A stretch of 14,125 nt of DNA from assembly GCA_903853785.1 (NCBI GenBank), contig CAINUM010000046.1, positions 1-14,125 of the forward strand, in the 5' to 3' direction. The translations under genes and the position numbers were made by a program. This stretch comes from Candidatus Magasanikiibacteriota bacterium (lineage in GTDB: Bacteria; Patescibacteriota; Patescibacteriia; Magasanikbacterales; GWA2-37-8). The notes below the pieces were generated by a model, which ran no database searches, was not told the DNA's origin, and saw only the letters and a list, made by a program, of their open reading frames with translations. Of this stretch, positions 7,611-14,125 are shown one piece after another (position 1 is the stretch's first letter; every line of letters begins with the position of its first letter).

Positions 7611-8831
7611 TTAATTTTCAATCTTAACTTTTTTTGGTAAGTAAAATATTATACTGGAAATTAATATTATTATAAAAGTAAAATATGCCGGATAGATCAA
7701 GCCGCGCGTAACCAAAAGACCGGAAACTACCAGTAGAGGTATATCAAAAATACTTTTTATAAGATTGGACAACGATAGGGTTGTGGCTCTATTAAACGAA
7801 TTGCTGTATTTATTAAAAAGATCAGCAAAAATTGGCCAACGAGCATTTTCAGTTATATTAATAAGAAAATACAATGTTAATATCCAATAATAATGAACAT
7901 TAAAATACCAAGCAATTACAAATAGGCCAACCAAAATTATTGTTAAGAAATTTAAAAAATTAATCTTTGTAGTCAAACTTTTATTTGGCCAAAAACGATG
8001 AATTTGATAATTCAAAAGTGTGATTAAAAAATTAAATATAGACCAACCAATACCTAGGGTTAATATCGAGACGCCAATATGGGTAAATAGCTCTTGGTGG
8101 TAGCGCCAAATAATAAATACAGCTGTAAATCCCAAAGCCCGATTACAAGTTGCCCGCATTAAGTTCGGGTTATTTTTAACAAGTTTAATGGCATCTACCA
8201 TTATACCTGCTTCTATTTTTTCTACTTCAAGATGATGCTTTGGTTCTGTAATAAAAAATGGGATAACCAACGCTATGAAAGAAGCCACAGAGTCGATTAT
8301 TAATAAAACTATAAATTGATAATCAGACAAATCTTTGGCAATAAAAGCCCCAAGTAAGGGGGTTAAAATTTTAAAAATTTTCTCTGCAGCATAATATTGT
8401 CCCAACCTACGTAAACTATCATCTTTTTGGCCTAATTCTCTGCTCGTATCATAAACCAAGGCTTCGTCGGTTCCCGACAAACACGCACTGGCCAACGAAT
8501 AAAAAAAGATACACAGACCAAACATCAAAAATGAATGCGAAAAAATTAACAAAACACAATTTGTTAAATATAAAAAAGAACTCAAAATTATTGTTTTCTT
8601 TCTTCCCCATCGATCAGCCAAATAACTTGACGGCACCTCAAACAAAATATTCACCACCGCCCAAATTATTGACAAATAGAAAACTTGAGACAAACTTAAA
8701 CCACGAGATAAATAAAAAAGTGCTACCACAATATTTATGGTTCGAACATTTTGAAATGCTTGAACAAAAAACATTAATCGAAAATTTCTCGATAGCTTTG
8801 CTCGATATTTTTGTGTAATTTTTGAATACAT
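7611..8831 (-). CDS. Major facilitator superfamily (MFS) transporter
   Basis: A 406-residue, very hydrophobic protein with about 12 predicted membrane segments, the usual MFS length. The cytoplasmic loop between segments 2 and 3 holds the MFS motif A variant SSYLADRWGRKKT (68-80). A second conserved loop, SGTDEALVYDTSREL (119-133), follows segment 4; this GxxEALxYD-type pattern is common among uncharacterised prokaryotic MFS proteins. The start directly precedes a basic cytoplasmic N terminus. The substrate cannot be told from sequence, and either export or uptake is possible. Its ATG lies one base after the rodA stop (TAATATG), so translation is probably coupled to rodA. Its A+T content and poor-SD context match its neighbours, so I see no sign of recent transfer. 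Confidence 0.85.
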   Translation of the reverse strand: MYSKITQKYRAKLSRNFRLMFFVQAFQNVRTINIVVALFYLSRGLSLSQVFYLSIIWAVVNILFEVPSSYLADRWGRKKTIILSSFLYLTNCVLLIFSHSFLMFGLCIFFYSLASACLSGTDEALVYDTSRELGQKDDSLRRLGQYYAAEKIFKILTPLLGAFIAKDLSDYQFIVLLIIDSVASFIALVIPFFITEPKHHLEVEKIEAGIMVDAIKLVKNNPNLMRATCNRALGFTAVFIIWRYHQELFTHIGVSILTLGIGWSIFNFLITLLNYQIHRFWPNKSLTTKINFLNFLTIILVGLFVIAWYFNVHYYWILTLYFLINITENARWPIFADLFNKYSNSFNRATTLSLSNLIKSIFDIPLLVVSGLLVTRGLIYPAYFTFIIILISSIIFYLPKKVKIEN

Positions 8832-8832
8832 A

Positions 8833-9927
8833 TTAATACCTTCTCATCACCATACTTTCAGCCACACCAATCAAAACTAAATTAATAATCAAAGATGATC
8901 CACCATAACTAACAAATGGTAGTGTCACCCCTGTAACCGGCAACAAACCGAGATTGGCTCCAACATTAATGAACAACTGACTAGCCAATAACACGGTAAT
9001 ACCACTAACTACCACGGAAGCAAAATCATCGTCACTATTACCAACTAAGACCACAAGTCGCCAAATCATTACGCTAAATAATCCCAACATCAAAACTACC
9101 CCAGCAAAACCAAGTTCCTCACCAATTACAGAAAAAACGAAATCAGTCTGAGCTTCTGGCAAAAATCGCAACTGACCCTGCGAACCAAAACCCAAACCTT
9201 TACCAAACATCTGACCGGATCCAATGGCGATAATCGCTTGAGTGGTATTATAGCCAGCTCCCAATCGATCTCGTGAGGGATTAACAAAAGTTAAAACACG
9301 TTCCTTTTGGTAATCATGTAAAAGAAAAAACCATGAAAACACAGAGAACAATACCATCAGACTTACAAAAGATACGACCAATAGACGACGTGCACCAGTC
9401 AGCAGCATTAAAGAAAACCATATTGTTCCAAGCAAAACAGCAGAACCAAGATCAGGTTGTATCATAGTTAGGCCAATCAACATCAAAACTATAACCATCG
9501 TTCCAAAAAAATATAAAGGCCGTTCAAAACGTCGGCCAAAATTTGAAATAGAATAACCTAAAATTAATATTAAAGCCGCTTTAGCCAATTCAACCGGCTG
9601 AAAAGAAAAACCACCGATAACAAACCAGCCACGGGTACCACGAATAGTAGAGCCTAAAACTAAAACTAACAACATTAAAATTATGGAAAAAAAGTACAAT
9701 GGTTTTGAAATTTTGCGAAAAAAACTAGCCTGCATAAGGCTAGCAAAAAATAAACCAAACAAACCAATACCCAATGCAATTGATTGTTTTCTAATATATC
9801 CTACTTCGGGACCTCGAGACAGTTCAACACTATAAATAGCCGCCAAACCCAAGATGCACAAAAGTAGGGCTGAAAAAAACAACAACCAATCAAAATTGCG
9901 GGGCGAAAATTTGGCTAAACTAATCAT
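8833..9927 (-). CDS. rodA: Rod-shape/SEDS peptidoglycan glycosyltransferase RodA (FtsW/RodA family)
   Basis: A 364-residue SEDS protein with about ten membrane segments, which polymerises lipid II into glycan strands during cell elongation. Hallmarks in order are RGTRGWFVIGGFSFQPVELAK (96-116, containing the conserved Glu113 region), QPDLGSA (157-163), the loop NPSRDRLGAGYNTTQ (216-230), IAIGSGQMFGKG (233-244), LPEAQTDFVFSVIGEELGF (256-274) and LLPVTGVTLPFVSYGGSS (328-345). Asp262 in TDF matches the essential aspartate of characterised RodA proteins. The compact length and motif wording favour RodA over FtsW, but no mreBCD or class B PBP gene is in the window to confirm this. It starts two bases after the stop of the upstream unknown membrane protein and ends one base before the MFS start, so the three form a tight operon. 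Confidence 0.9.
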   Translation of the reverse strand: MISLAKFSPRNFDWLLFFSALLLCILGLAAIYSVELSRGPEVGYIRKQSIALGIGLFGLFFASLMQASFFRKISKPLYFFSIILMLLVLVLGSTIRGTRGWFVIGGFSFQPVELAKAALILILGYSISNFGRRFERPLYFFGTMVIVLMLIGLTMIQPDLGSAVLLGTIWFSLMLLTGARRLLVVSFVSLMVLFSVFSWFFLLHDYQKERVLTFVNPSRDRLGAGYNTTQAIIAIGSGQMFGKGLGFGSQGQLRFLPEAQTDFVFSVIGEELGFAGVVLMLGLFSVMIWRLVVLVGNSDDDFASVVVSGITVLLASQLFINVGANLGLLPVTGVTLPFVSYGGSSLIINLVLIGVAESMVMRRY

Positions 9928-9929
9928 AT

Positions 9930-10886
9930 TTATCGTTCCGGGGCAAGATACACGTCTTGATTATAAATGTCAATCAGCGGAAACAGCTGGACGTCTGAGA
10001 TGACCAAATTATCGGAAAAATTACGTAAATCAACGGAACGTGTTTCTAAAGATTTGAAATCTTTTAATATTAACGGCATCACACCTACTAACCCCCCATT
10101 ATCCAGCAAACCAACAACGAACAAACCATCTCGATAGCCAAATGCAGAATTATTAGTTATATTGAATTTAATAACACTAGCCGTGATACCAGAAGTTGTT
10201 TGTGGTTCTGAAAATGAAAAATCTTTTACCACAAAATTTAAACGATCATTCTGCCAGGCACCAGGATTTAAAACAGTGTGGGCATTAATACGTTTCCAAA
10301 CCAAATTTTCCATAACTAAATTCAAACCACCCGGATCACCATCTTTAAAACCAAAATATGTAAGAGGACGACTTTCGTTGGTCAACAAAAAACCTTTCTG
10401 TGTTGGAGTTTTTTGATTACCGGTGACAAAATAATAATCAAAATGAACAATAAAATTTTTATTTGGATTACTTACTTCTGCCACCAAATCAAAGGTTTTT
10501 GATCCACCAACATAAGCATTTGTTCCAGCTATTTGAATTGGGCGAGGTGCGTAATGTTCGTGAATACTGGTATAGTCTGGAAATCCGGTTAGGTTTTTAT
10601 ACAATGCAATATCTGCTTGAATACCATTCACAACATAATCTCCCCAGCGCTGCAAACCAAATATCCAAAGTACGACTGATAGAGCAATAAGTACACCTAC
10701 CGTAATTTTATAAATCAATACTTTGTGGGTAACATACCAAAAACTACGTTTAAATTGAGTGGAAGAAAATTCTCCAGTCACATCTTCAAATCTGCCAGCA
10801 TCTACTTTTACTTTTTTAACTGGAGTAACAGCAGCCGAAAGACTACCATCGTGATTATTATTTTTTTGATTATAGATATTGAGCAT
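9930..10886 (-). CDS. Single-pass membrane protein with a beta-rich extracytoplasmic region, unknown function
   Basis: A 318-residue protein with a polar cytoplasmic N terminus (1-56), one hydrophobic segment at about 57-78 (LIYKITVGVLIALSVVLWIFG) and a long outside region. That region seems to hold two beta-sandwich-like repeats, the first around FDLVAEVSNPNKNFIVHFDY and the second around VIKFNITNNSAFGYRDGLF. The N-P-N or N-N turn followed by alternating hydrophobic residues recalls FxLYD or LEA2-like adhesion-type domains, but this is only a pattern resemblance. It is the first gene of the operon with rodA and the MFS gene, so a role at the envelope or in assisting the cell-wall elongation machine is a reasonable guess. 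It has no catalytic motif that I recognise. The start follows a promoter region with the 13-bp tandem repeat. Confidence 0.75.
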   Translation of the reverse strand: MLNIYNQKNNNHDGSLSAAVTPVKKVKVDAGRFEDVTGEFSSTQFKRSFWYVTHKVLIYKITVGVLIALSVVLWIFGLQRWGDYVVNGIQADIALYKNLTGFPDYTSIHEHYAPRPIQIAGTNAYVGGSKTFDLVAEVSNPNKNFIVHFDYYFVTGNQKTPTQKGFLLTNESRPLTYFGFKDGDPGGLNLVMENLVWKRINAHTVLNPGAWQNDRLNFVVKDFSFSEPQTTSGITASVIKFNITNNSAFGYRDGLFVVGLLDNGGLVGVMPLILKDFKSLETRSVDLRNFSDNLVISDVQLFPLIDIYNQDVYLAPER

Positions 10887-10901
10887 AATTTAAAAGCTAT
10901 A

Positions 10902-10927
10902 TATAGTATACCGCTATAGTATACCGC
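10902..10927. repeat. Perfect 13-bp tandem direct repeat in the divergent promoter region
   Basis: Two adjoining exact copies of TATAGTATACCGC (10902-10914 and 10915-10927). On the minus strand each copy contains TATACT, a five-of-six match to a -10 element, so the duplication doubles the possible -10 of the rodA operon. Each copy also contains the palindrome GTATAC. It could be an operator or a duplicated promoter core. Confidence 0.85.
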
Positions 10928-10946
10928 ATTTTTACCCTTTTTCCAA
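10918..10946 (-). promoter_or_regulatory. Putative promoter of the membrane protein-rodA-MFS operon
   Basis: On the minus strand TTGGAA (10946-10941, four of six) and TATACT (10923-10918, five of six) are separated by 17 bases. The -10 lies in the upstream copy of the 13-bp tandem repeat; the second copy gives an alternative -10 at 10910-10905 that lacks a good -35. Transcription would start near 10911, about 25 bases before the ATG. Confidence 0.5.
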
Positions 10947-10949
10947 ACC

Positions 10950-10978
10950 TTGTCGATTGAATACACTTGTGGTAGAAT
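10950..10978 (+). promoter_or_regulatory. Putative gyrB promoter with extended -10
   Basis: TTGTCG (10950-10955, four of six) and TAGAAT (10973-10978, five of six) are separated by 17 bases. A TG one base before the -10 makes an extended -10 (TGgTAGAAT). Transcription should start near 10985, giving a leader of about 45 bases. Its -35 lies only a few bases from the -35 of the divergent rodA-operon promoter, so the two could interfere or be co-regulated. Confidence 0.6.
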
Positions 10979-11029
10979 ATTTAATAGCTTTTAATCAAAA
11001 ATATTCACACCGTTTCAATAATAATACCT

Positions 11030-13120
11030 ATGTCTAATACTGAAAAGGAACAAAAAAAGGCAGAAGCTGGCTATAGCGCCAAAAACATTACTGTACTCGA
11101 AGGTCTTGAAGCAGTTCGCCGTCGCCCTGGTATGTATATTGGTTCTACTGGACCTACCGGCTTGCACCATTTGATTTGGGAAGTTGTCGACAATGCTATC
11201 GACGAAGCTATGGCTGGTTATTGCGACGAAATCCAAATCACACTTTTACCAGACCACCAAGTTCAGGTTATCGATAATGGCCGTGGCATTCCAGTTGATA
11301 TCCACCCTACTCAAAAGATTTCTGCATTGGAAATAGTTATGACCATCTTACATGCTGGTGGTAAATTTGGTGATGGTGGTTATAAAATATCTGGCGGTTT
11401 GCATGGTGTGGGTGCGTCCGTTGTTAACGCCCTCTCTACTGTCGCCAGAGCCGAAGTACATCGTGAAGGTCAAATTTGGGTACAAGAATATAAAATTGGT
11501 AAACCGGTCGCTAAAGTTAAAGCTATTGGTAAATGTAAAGATTCCGGTACCACTATTACTTTCCGTCCTGATGATACTATTTTTGAAACTTTGGATTTTG
11601 ATTGGAAAATCATTGTCGATCATTTGCGCCAATATGCCTATTTATCCAAAGGCGTAAAATTAATTTTAAAAGATCGTCGTAGTCCAGAAGAAAAAGCCAA
11701 AGACAAAAACTCGATTCCTTTCCCAGACCCAACTTATAAATTTTTCTTTGAGGGTGGTATCGCCTCTTTTATCCGTTATCTAAATCAACACAAAGATATT
11801 CAAAATGAAAATATTTTTTATGTTGAAAAAGAATTGGACAATGTAAAAGTTGAATTATCATTACAATATACCGACGATTATACTGAATCACTTTTTGCTT
11901 TTACCAATAATATTCACAATCCTGATGGCGGTACTCATGTACAAGGATTCCGTACCGCTCTCACCCGCTGTCTTAATACCTATGCACGAAATAAGGGTTA
12001 TCTAAAAGAAAAGGATCCAAATCTAACCGGCGAAGATGTGCGTGAAGGTCTCAATGCGGTCATCTCGATCAAATTACGTGAACCTCAATTTGAAGGCCAA
12101 ACAAAATCAAAACTTGGCAATACTGAAGCAAAAACTGCGGTTGAAACTGTAATGAACGAGCAGTTTGCAATATTTTTGGAAGAAAACCCTAAAGATGGTG
12201 AAGGGATCATCAACAAGTGTTTGTTGGCTTCTCGTGCACGTAATGCAGCCAAAATCGCTCGTGATGCAATCTTGCGTAAAGGTGCTCTAGAAGGTTTTAC
12301 TCTTCCTGGCAAATTAGCCGATTGTTCATCTCGCGACGCCACTCAATCTGAACTATATATAGTAGAGGGAGATTCCGCTGGTGGTAGTGCCAAACAAGGC
12401 CGCGATCGTGAATTTCAAGCAATCTTACCTTTGCGTGGTAAAGTATTAAATGTAGAACGTGCCCGTATTGATAAAATTCTTGGTAACAACGAATTAAAGT
12501 CATTAATTATAGCTATCGGTTGTAATATTGGTGAACAGTTTGATATTTCAAAATTACGTTACCATCGTATTATTATCATGACCGATGCTGATGTGGACGG
12601 GGCTCATATCCGTACATTGCTTTTAACGTTCTTCTATCGCCACTTCCCTCAACTTATTGCTGGAGGACATATTTTTATTGCTCAACCACCTCTATATGGT
12701 GTAAAAGTTGGCAAAGAAATCAGATACGCTTTTGACGAAGAAGAAAGAGATAAAATTATTACTGAAGTAACCAATCAAAAAGCAGATAAAGCCGAAGCTA
12801 AAGGAAAAAAGAAAAAAGAAGAAGTTCCTGTCGAAGCTGAAGGCGGCGGTGAAGGTGCTGAAGGAGAAAGTGAATTGGAAACCTTTACTGTGGGCGGAGT
12901 TAAGATCAACGTTCAGCGTTACAAAGGTTTGGGAGAAATGAATCCAGAGCAACTTTGGACAACTACTATGGATCCTCAAAATCGTATTATGAAAATAGTA
13001 AACGTGGAAGACGCAGAACTCGCCAATGAAATTTTTGAGATCCTTATGGGTGACGAAGTTGAACCTCGTAAGAAATTTATCCAAACTCAGGCCAAATACG
13101 TAAAGAATTTAGACATATAA
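11030..13120 (+). CDS. gyrB: DNA gyrase subunit B, with a charged linker in the C-terminal region
   Basis: GyrB is the ATPase and TOPRIM subunit of the topoisomerase that introduces negative supercoils. The GHKL ATP site shows E51-VVDN-AIDEA (51-60), DNGRGIP (82-88) and GGLHGVGASVVNAL (122-135). QTKSKLG (357-363) is in the transducer region. TOPRIM shows EGDSAGGSAKQGRDR (446-460) with Glu446 and DADVDGAHI (519-527). The RYKGLGEMNPEQLW segment (630-643) and the KYVKNLDI end are typical of GyrB. At 696 residues it is longer than the short B. subtilis-type GyrB (about 638). Much of the excess is a lysine-, glutamate- and glycine-rich stretch at about 583-618 between the TOPRIM strands and the RYKGLGEMN segment. 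gyrA is not in the window. A strong terminator follows. QTKSKLG and overall similarity favour GyrB over ParE, but the two are close. Confidence 0.95.
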   Translation: MSNTEKEQKKAEAGYSAKNITVLEGLEAVRRRPGMYIGSTGPTGLHHLIWEVVDNAIDEAMAGYCDEIQITLLPDHQVQVIDNGRGIPVDIHPTQKISALEIVMTILHAGGKFGDGGYKISGGLHGVGASVVNALSTVARAEVHREGQIWVQEYKIGKPVAKVKAIGKCKDSGTTITFRPDDTIFETLDFDWKIIVDHLRQYAYLSKGVKLILKDRRSPEEKAKDKNSIPFPDPTYKFFFEGGIASFIRYLNQHKDIQNENIFYVEKELDNVKVELSLQYTDDYTESLFAFTNNIHNPDGGTHVQGFRTALTRCLNTYARNKGYLKEKDPNLTGEDVREGLNAVISIKLREPQFEGQTKSKLGNTEAKTAVETVMNEQFAIFLEENPKDGEGIINKCLLASRARNAAKIARDAILRKGALEGFTLPGKLADCSSRDATQSELYIVEGDSAGGSAKQGRDREFQAILPLRGKVLNVERARIDKILGNNELKSLIIAIGCNIGEQFDISKLRYHRIIIMTDADVDGAHIRTLLLTFFYRHFPQLIAGGHIFIAQPPLYGVKVGKEIRYAFDEEERDKIITEVTNQKADKAEAKGKKKKEEVPVEAEGGGEGAEGESELETFTVGGVKINVQRYKGLGEMNPEQLWTTTMDPQNRIMKIVNVEDAELANEIFEILMGDEVEPRKKFIQTQAKYVKNLDI

Positions 13121-13129
13121 TACAAATTT

Positions 13130-13165
13130 AAACAAAAATACCGACATTGATCGGTATTTTTGTTT
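13130..13165 (+). terminator. Strong intrinsic terminator after gyrB
   Basis: A perfect 15-bp inverted repeat (13130-13144 with 13151-13165) surrounds the loop CATTGA. The stem has a CCGA/TCGG core and A-rich and T-rich outer arms, so the T-tract needed for release lies in the 3' arm. It starts ten bases after the gyrB stop. Its symmetry would also allow it to act on the minus strand. Confidence 0.85.
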
Positions 13166-13178
13166 GTGGACAATCTGC

Positions 13179-13207
13179 TTGACTTTAACCAGTGCAACTG
13201 GTATATT
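13179..13207 (+). promoter_or_regulatory. Near-consensus promoter of secE-nusG with a palindrome in its spacer
   Basis: TTGACT (13179-13184, five of six) and TATATT (13202-13207, five of six) are separated by exactly 17 bases. A TG before the -10 makes it an extended -10. The spacer contains the perfect inverted repeat ACCAGT-gca-ACTGGT (13188-13202), which reaches the first base of the -10. A protein bound there would block RNA polymerase, so it may be an operator. The leader to secE is about 68 bases. Confidence 0.8.
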
Positions 13208-13216
13208 ATCAATGTT

Positions 13217-13236
13217 AAGCAGCCACGAGGCTGTTT
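13217..13236 (+). promoter_or_regulatory. Small hairpin in the secE leader
   Basis: AAGCAGCC (13217-13224) pairs with GGCTGTTT (13229-13236) through seven Watson-Crick pairs and one G-U pair, with the loop ACGA. Only four T residues follow before an A-run, so it is a weak terminator at best. It starts near the predicted transcription start and may stabilise or attenuate the secE-nusG transcript. Confidence 0.45.
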
Positions 13237-13281
13237 TAAAAAACCAAAAATATTCATTTTGGCTAATATTAGGCAAATTAT

Positions 13282-13476
13282 ATGAAAATAGTAGAATCCG
13301 TAAAAAACTATCTTTTCGGCTCATATGTCGAAATGAAGAAGGTCACTTGGCCAACCAAACAACAAACTATTAATTATAGTTTGTTAGTTGTCGGTTTAAG
13401 TGTTGGTGTAGCAGTATTTTTTACAATCTTGGACTACATCTTTAATCTTGGTATTGAAAAACTTATTACTCGTTAA
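13282..13476 (+). CDS. secE: Preprotein translocase subunit SecE
   Basis: A 64-residue protein with one C-terminal membrane segment (about 33-55), preceded by the conserved amphipathic SecE stretch SYVEMKKVTWPTKQQT (14-29). SecE clamps the SecY channel and is required for Sec-dependent export. This short, single-span form is the common one outside the enterobacteria. nusG follows 15 bases after the stop, the classical secE-nusG pairing, and both should be read from the promoter at 13179-13207. The ATG was chosen because it gives the normal length and follows the leader hairpin; only a weak AGG-containing stretch lies upstream, with no strong Shine-Dalgarno site. No tRNA-Trp gene, often found just before secE, is present. 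Confidence 0.93.
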   Translation: MKIVESVKNYLFGSYVEMKKVTWPTKQQTINYSLLVVGLSVGVAVFFTILDYIFNLGIEKLITR

Positions 13477-13480
13477 TTAT

Positions 13481-13486
13481 AGGAGG
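13481..13486 (+). promoter_or_regulatory. Strong Shine-Dalgarno site of nusG
   Basis: AGGAGG lies five bases before the nusG ATG, a perfect Shine-Dalgarno site at optimal spacing. It fixes the nusG start and is the only such site I see before any gene of the window. Confidence 0.9.
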
Positions 13487-13491
13487 AACAT

Positions 13492-14037
13492 ATGGCAAAA
13501 CAAACCCTAAATCTAGGACGTCGCTGGTATGTATTACATACATACAGTGGCTACGAAGAAAATGTAAAACGCAATTTAGAGCAGCGCGTAGAATCTTTCA
13601 TGATGGGAGATAAAATTTTCAACGTATTAGTTCCAAAAGAACAAAAAATTAAAATTAAAAACGGCAAACGCACAACTTTAGAGGAAAAAATTTTTCCAGG
13701 TTATGTGTTGGTAGAAATGATTGTTACCGATGACAGTTGGTATGTAGTGCGCAACACTCCAAACGTAACTGGTTTTATCGGATCCGGCACTACCCCTACT
13801 CCTATCGATCAAAAAGAAGTTGAATCATTGTTAAAACGCACATCTGCTACCGCTTCACAACACAAAATTGATGTGGAAGTAAACGATGTTGTTCGTATTA
13901 ATGATGGTCCTTTCAAGAATTTTGAAGGAAAAGTTTCTCACGTAGACTCTGAACGCGGTAAGATCAAAGTGATGGTAACCATGTTTGGTCGTGAAACTCC
14001 AGTTTCGCTAGATTTCTTGCAAGTAAAAAAAGTATAA
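13492..14037 (+). CDS. nusG: Transcription termination/antitermination factor NusG
   Basis: A 181-residue protein of the usual NusG length. The N-terminal NGN domain, which binds the RNA polymerase clamp and aids processivity, shows RWYVLHTYSGYE (11-22), EEKIFPGYVLVEM (64-76) and NTPNVTGFIGSG (88-99). The C-terminal KOW domain, which contacts Rho or ribosomal protein S10, covers about 128-181 with VVRINDGPFKNFEGKV (133-148). The linker (about 103-125) is rich in Ser, Thr and Lys. It follows secE in the standard order; rplK and rplA normally come next, but only a palindromic repeat is visible before the window ends. Translation should be efficient because of the AGGAGG site. Since it is the second gene on its transcript, its level will depend on secE-promoter control. 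Confidence 0.97.
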   Translation: MAKQTLNLGRRWYVLHTYSGYEENVKRNLEQRVESFMMGDKIFNVLVPKEQKIKIKNGKRTTLEEKIFPGYVLVEMIVTDDSWYVVRNTPNVTGFIGSGTTPTPIDQKEVESLLKRTSATASQHKIDVEVNDVVRINDGPFKNFEGKVSHVDSERGKIKVMVTMFGRETPVSLDFLQVKKV

Positions 14038-14041
14038 GATG

Positions 14042-14120
14042 GATACGAAATACTAACAATTTACGAAAAATACGAAATGAACCCTTTTGTAATGTTCGTA
14101 CCTATTTCGTAGTTCGTATC
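14042..14120. repeat. Imperfect palindrome made of six TACGAA/TTCGTA motifs
   Basis: Downstream of nusG, three TACGAA copies (14044, 14062, 14071) are followed by three reverse-complement TTCGTA copies (14095, 14106, 14113). The outer arms GATACGAA and TTCGTATC (14042-14049, 14113-14120) and the inner arms TACGAAAT and ATTTCGTA (14071-14078, 14104-14111) are perfect pairs, and GAAC/GTTC can close the centre. There is no open frame of note. It may be a dispersed intergenic repeat, a folded 3' end, or a site for a protein. Confidence 0.7.
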
Positions 14121-14125
14121 TTAGA

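Noticed and set aside
8153..8176. A hairpin-like stretch resembling the palindrome at 2197-2220 (both read as P-E/N-L-M-R on the minus strand), which looked like a mobile intragenic palindromic element
   Set aside because: In the radical SAM gene the stretch encodes the YPELxR segment that is normal for the family, so it was not inserted. The second copy has only a four-pair stem, and the resemblance is probably chance.
12692..13084. A 130-codon open frame opposite the gyrB 3' end
   Set aside because: The Phe-rich product is the antisense image of the Lys/Glu-rich GyrB linker; no independent signal supports it.
13208..13281. A tRNA-Trp gene, often found directly before secE
   Set aside because: The 74 bases do not form a cloverleaf; there is no T-loop consensus or acceptor stem pairing, only one small hairpin.
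208..14037. Recoding of TGA (as in Gracilibacteria or SR1)
   Set aside because: All complete genes give full-length, family-typical proteins with the standard code and no in-frame TGA is needed to complete any of them.
14042..14120. A CRISPR array in the TACGAA repeats
   Set aside because: The repeats are six-base motifs that reverse orientation, with no regular spacers and no cas genes in the window.

Overview
The window is an A+T-rich stretch of bacterial chromosome with 12 complete protein genes, one gene cut by the left edge, and very little intergenic DNA. The streamlined layout, the shortened UvrA, the near absence of Shine-Dalgarno sites (one strong exception, nusG) and TAA as the stop of all 12 complete genes suggest a small-genome lineage such as the Candidate Phyla Radiation (Patescibacteria, perhaps Parcubacteria-like). 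This placement is an inference from gene style, not from a marker phylogeny. No rRNA, tRNA, CRISPR array or transposase is visible.

Layout. (1) 2-2064, plus strand: a compact cluster of the end of a small membrane protein (ATGA overlap with the next gene), a MutT/MTH1-type NUDIX hydrolase, an amidohydrolase-2 enzyme and a P-loop kinase-like protein. (2) 2068-7586, minus strand: uvrB, then uvrA with its own near-consensus promoter and a leader hairpin, then a PflX-like radical SAM protein. UvrA and UvrB are the damage-recognition half of nucleotide excision repair; uvrC is not in the window. (3) 7611-10886, minus strand: a membrane-anchored beta-rich protein of unknown function, the peptidoglycan glycosyltransferase RodA and an MFS transporter, separated by 1-2 bases and therefore probably one transcript that may run on into uvrB. 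(4) 10887-11029: a divergent promoter region with a perfect 13-bp tandem repeat. (5) 11030-14037, plus strand: gyrB with a strong terminator, then secE-nusG from a near-consensus promoter that carries a perfect inverted repeat in its spacer. (6) 14042-14120: a palindromic repeat built from six TACGAA/TTCGTA motifs.

Most of the content is housekeeping: DNA repair, supercoiling, cell-wall elongation, protein export and transcription elongation. The less ordinary points are a UvrA that appears to lack the whole insertion domain and one zinc-finger cysteine, the promoter-hairpin-small ORF arrangement before uvrA, the promoter-embedded repeats before secE and before the rodA operon, the charged linker in GyrB, and the atypical P-loop protein. 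I did not find a convincing wholly new multi-gene system; the left cluster next to uvrAB is the nearest candidate and remains speculative.
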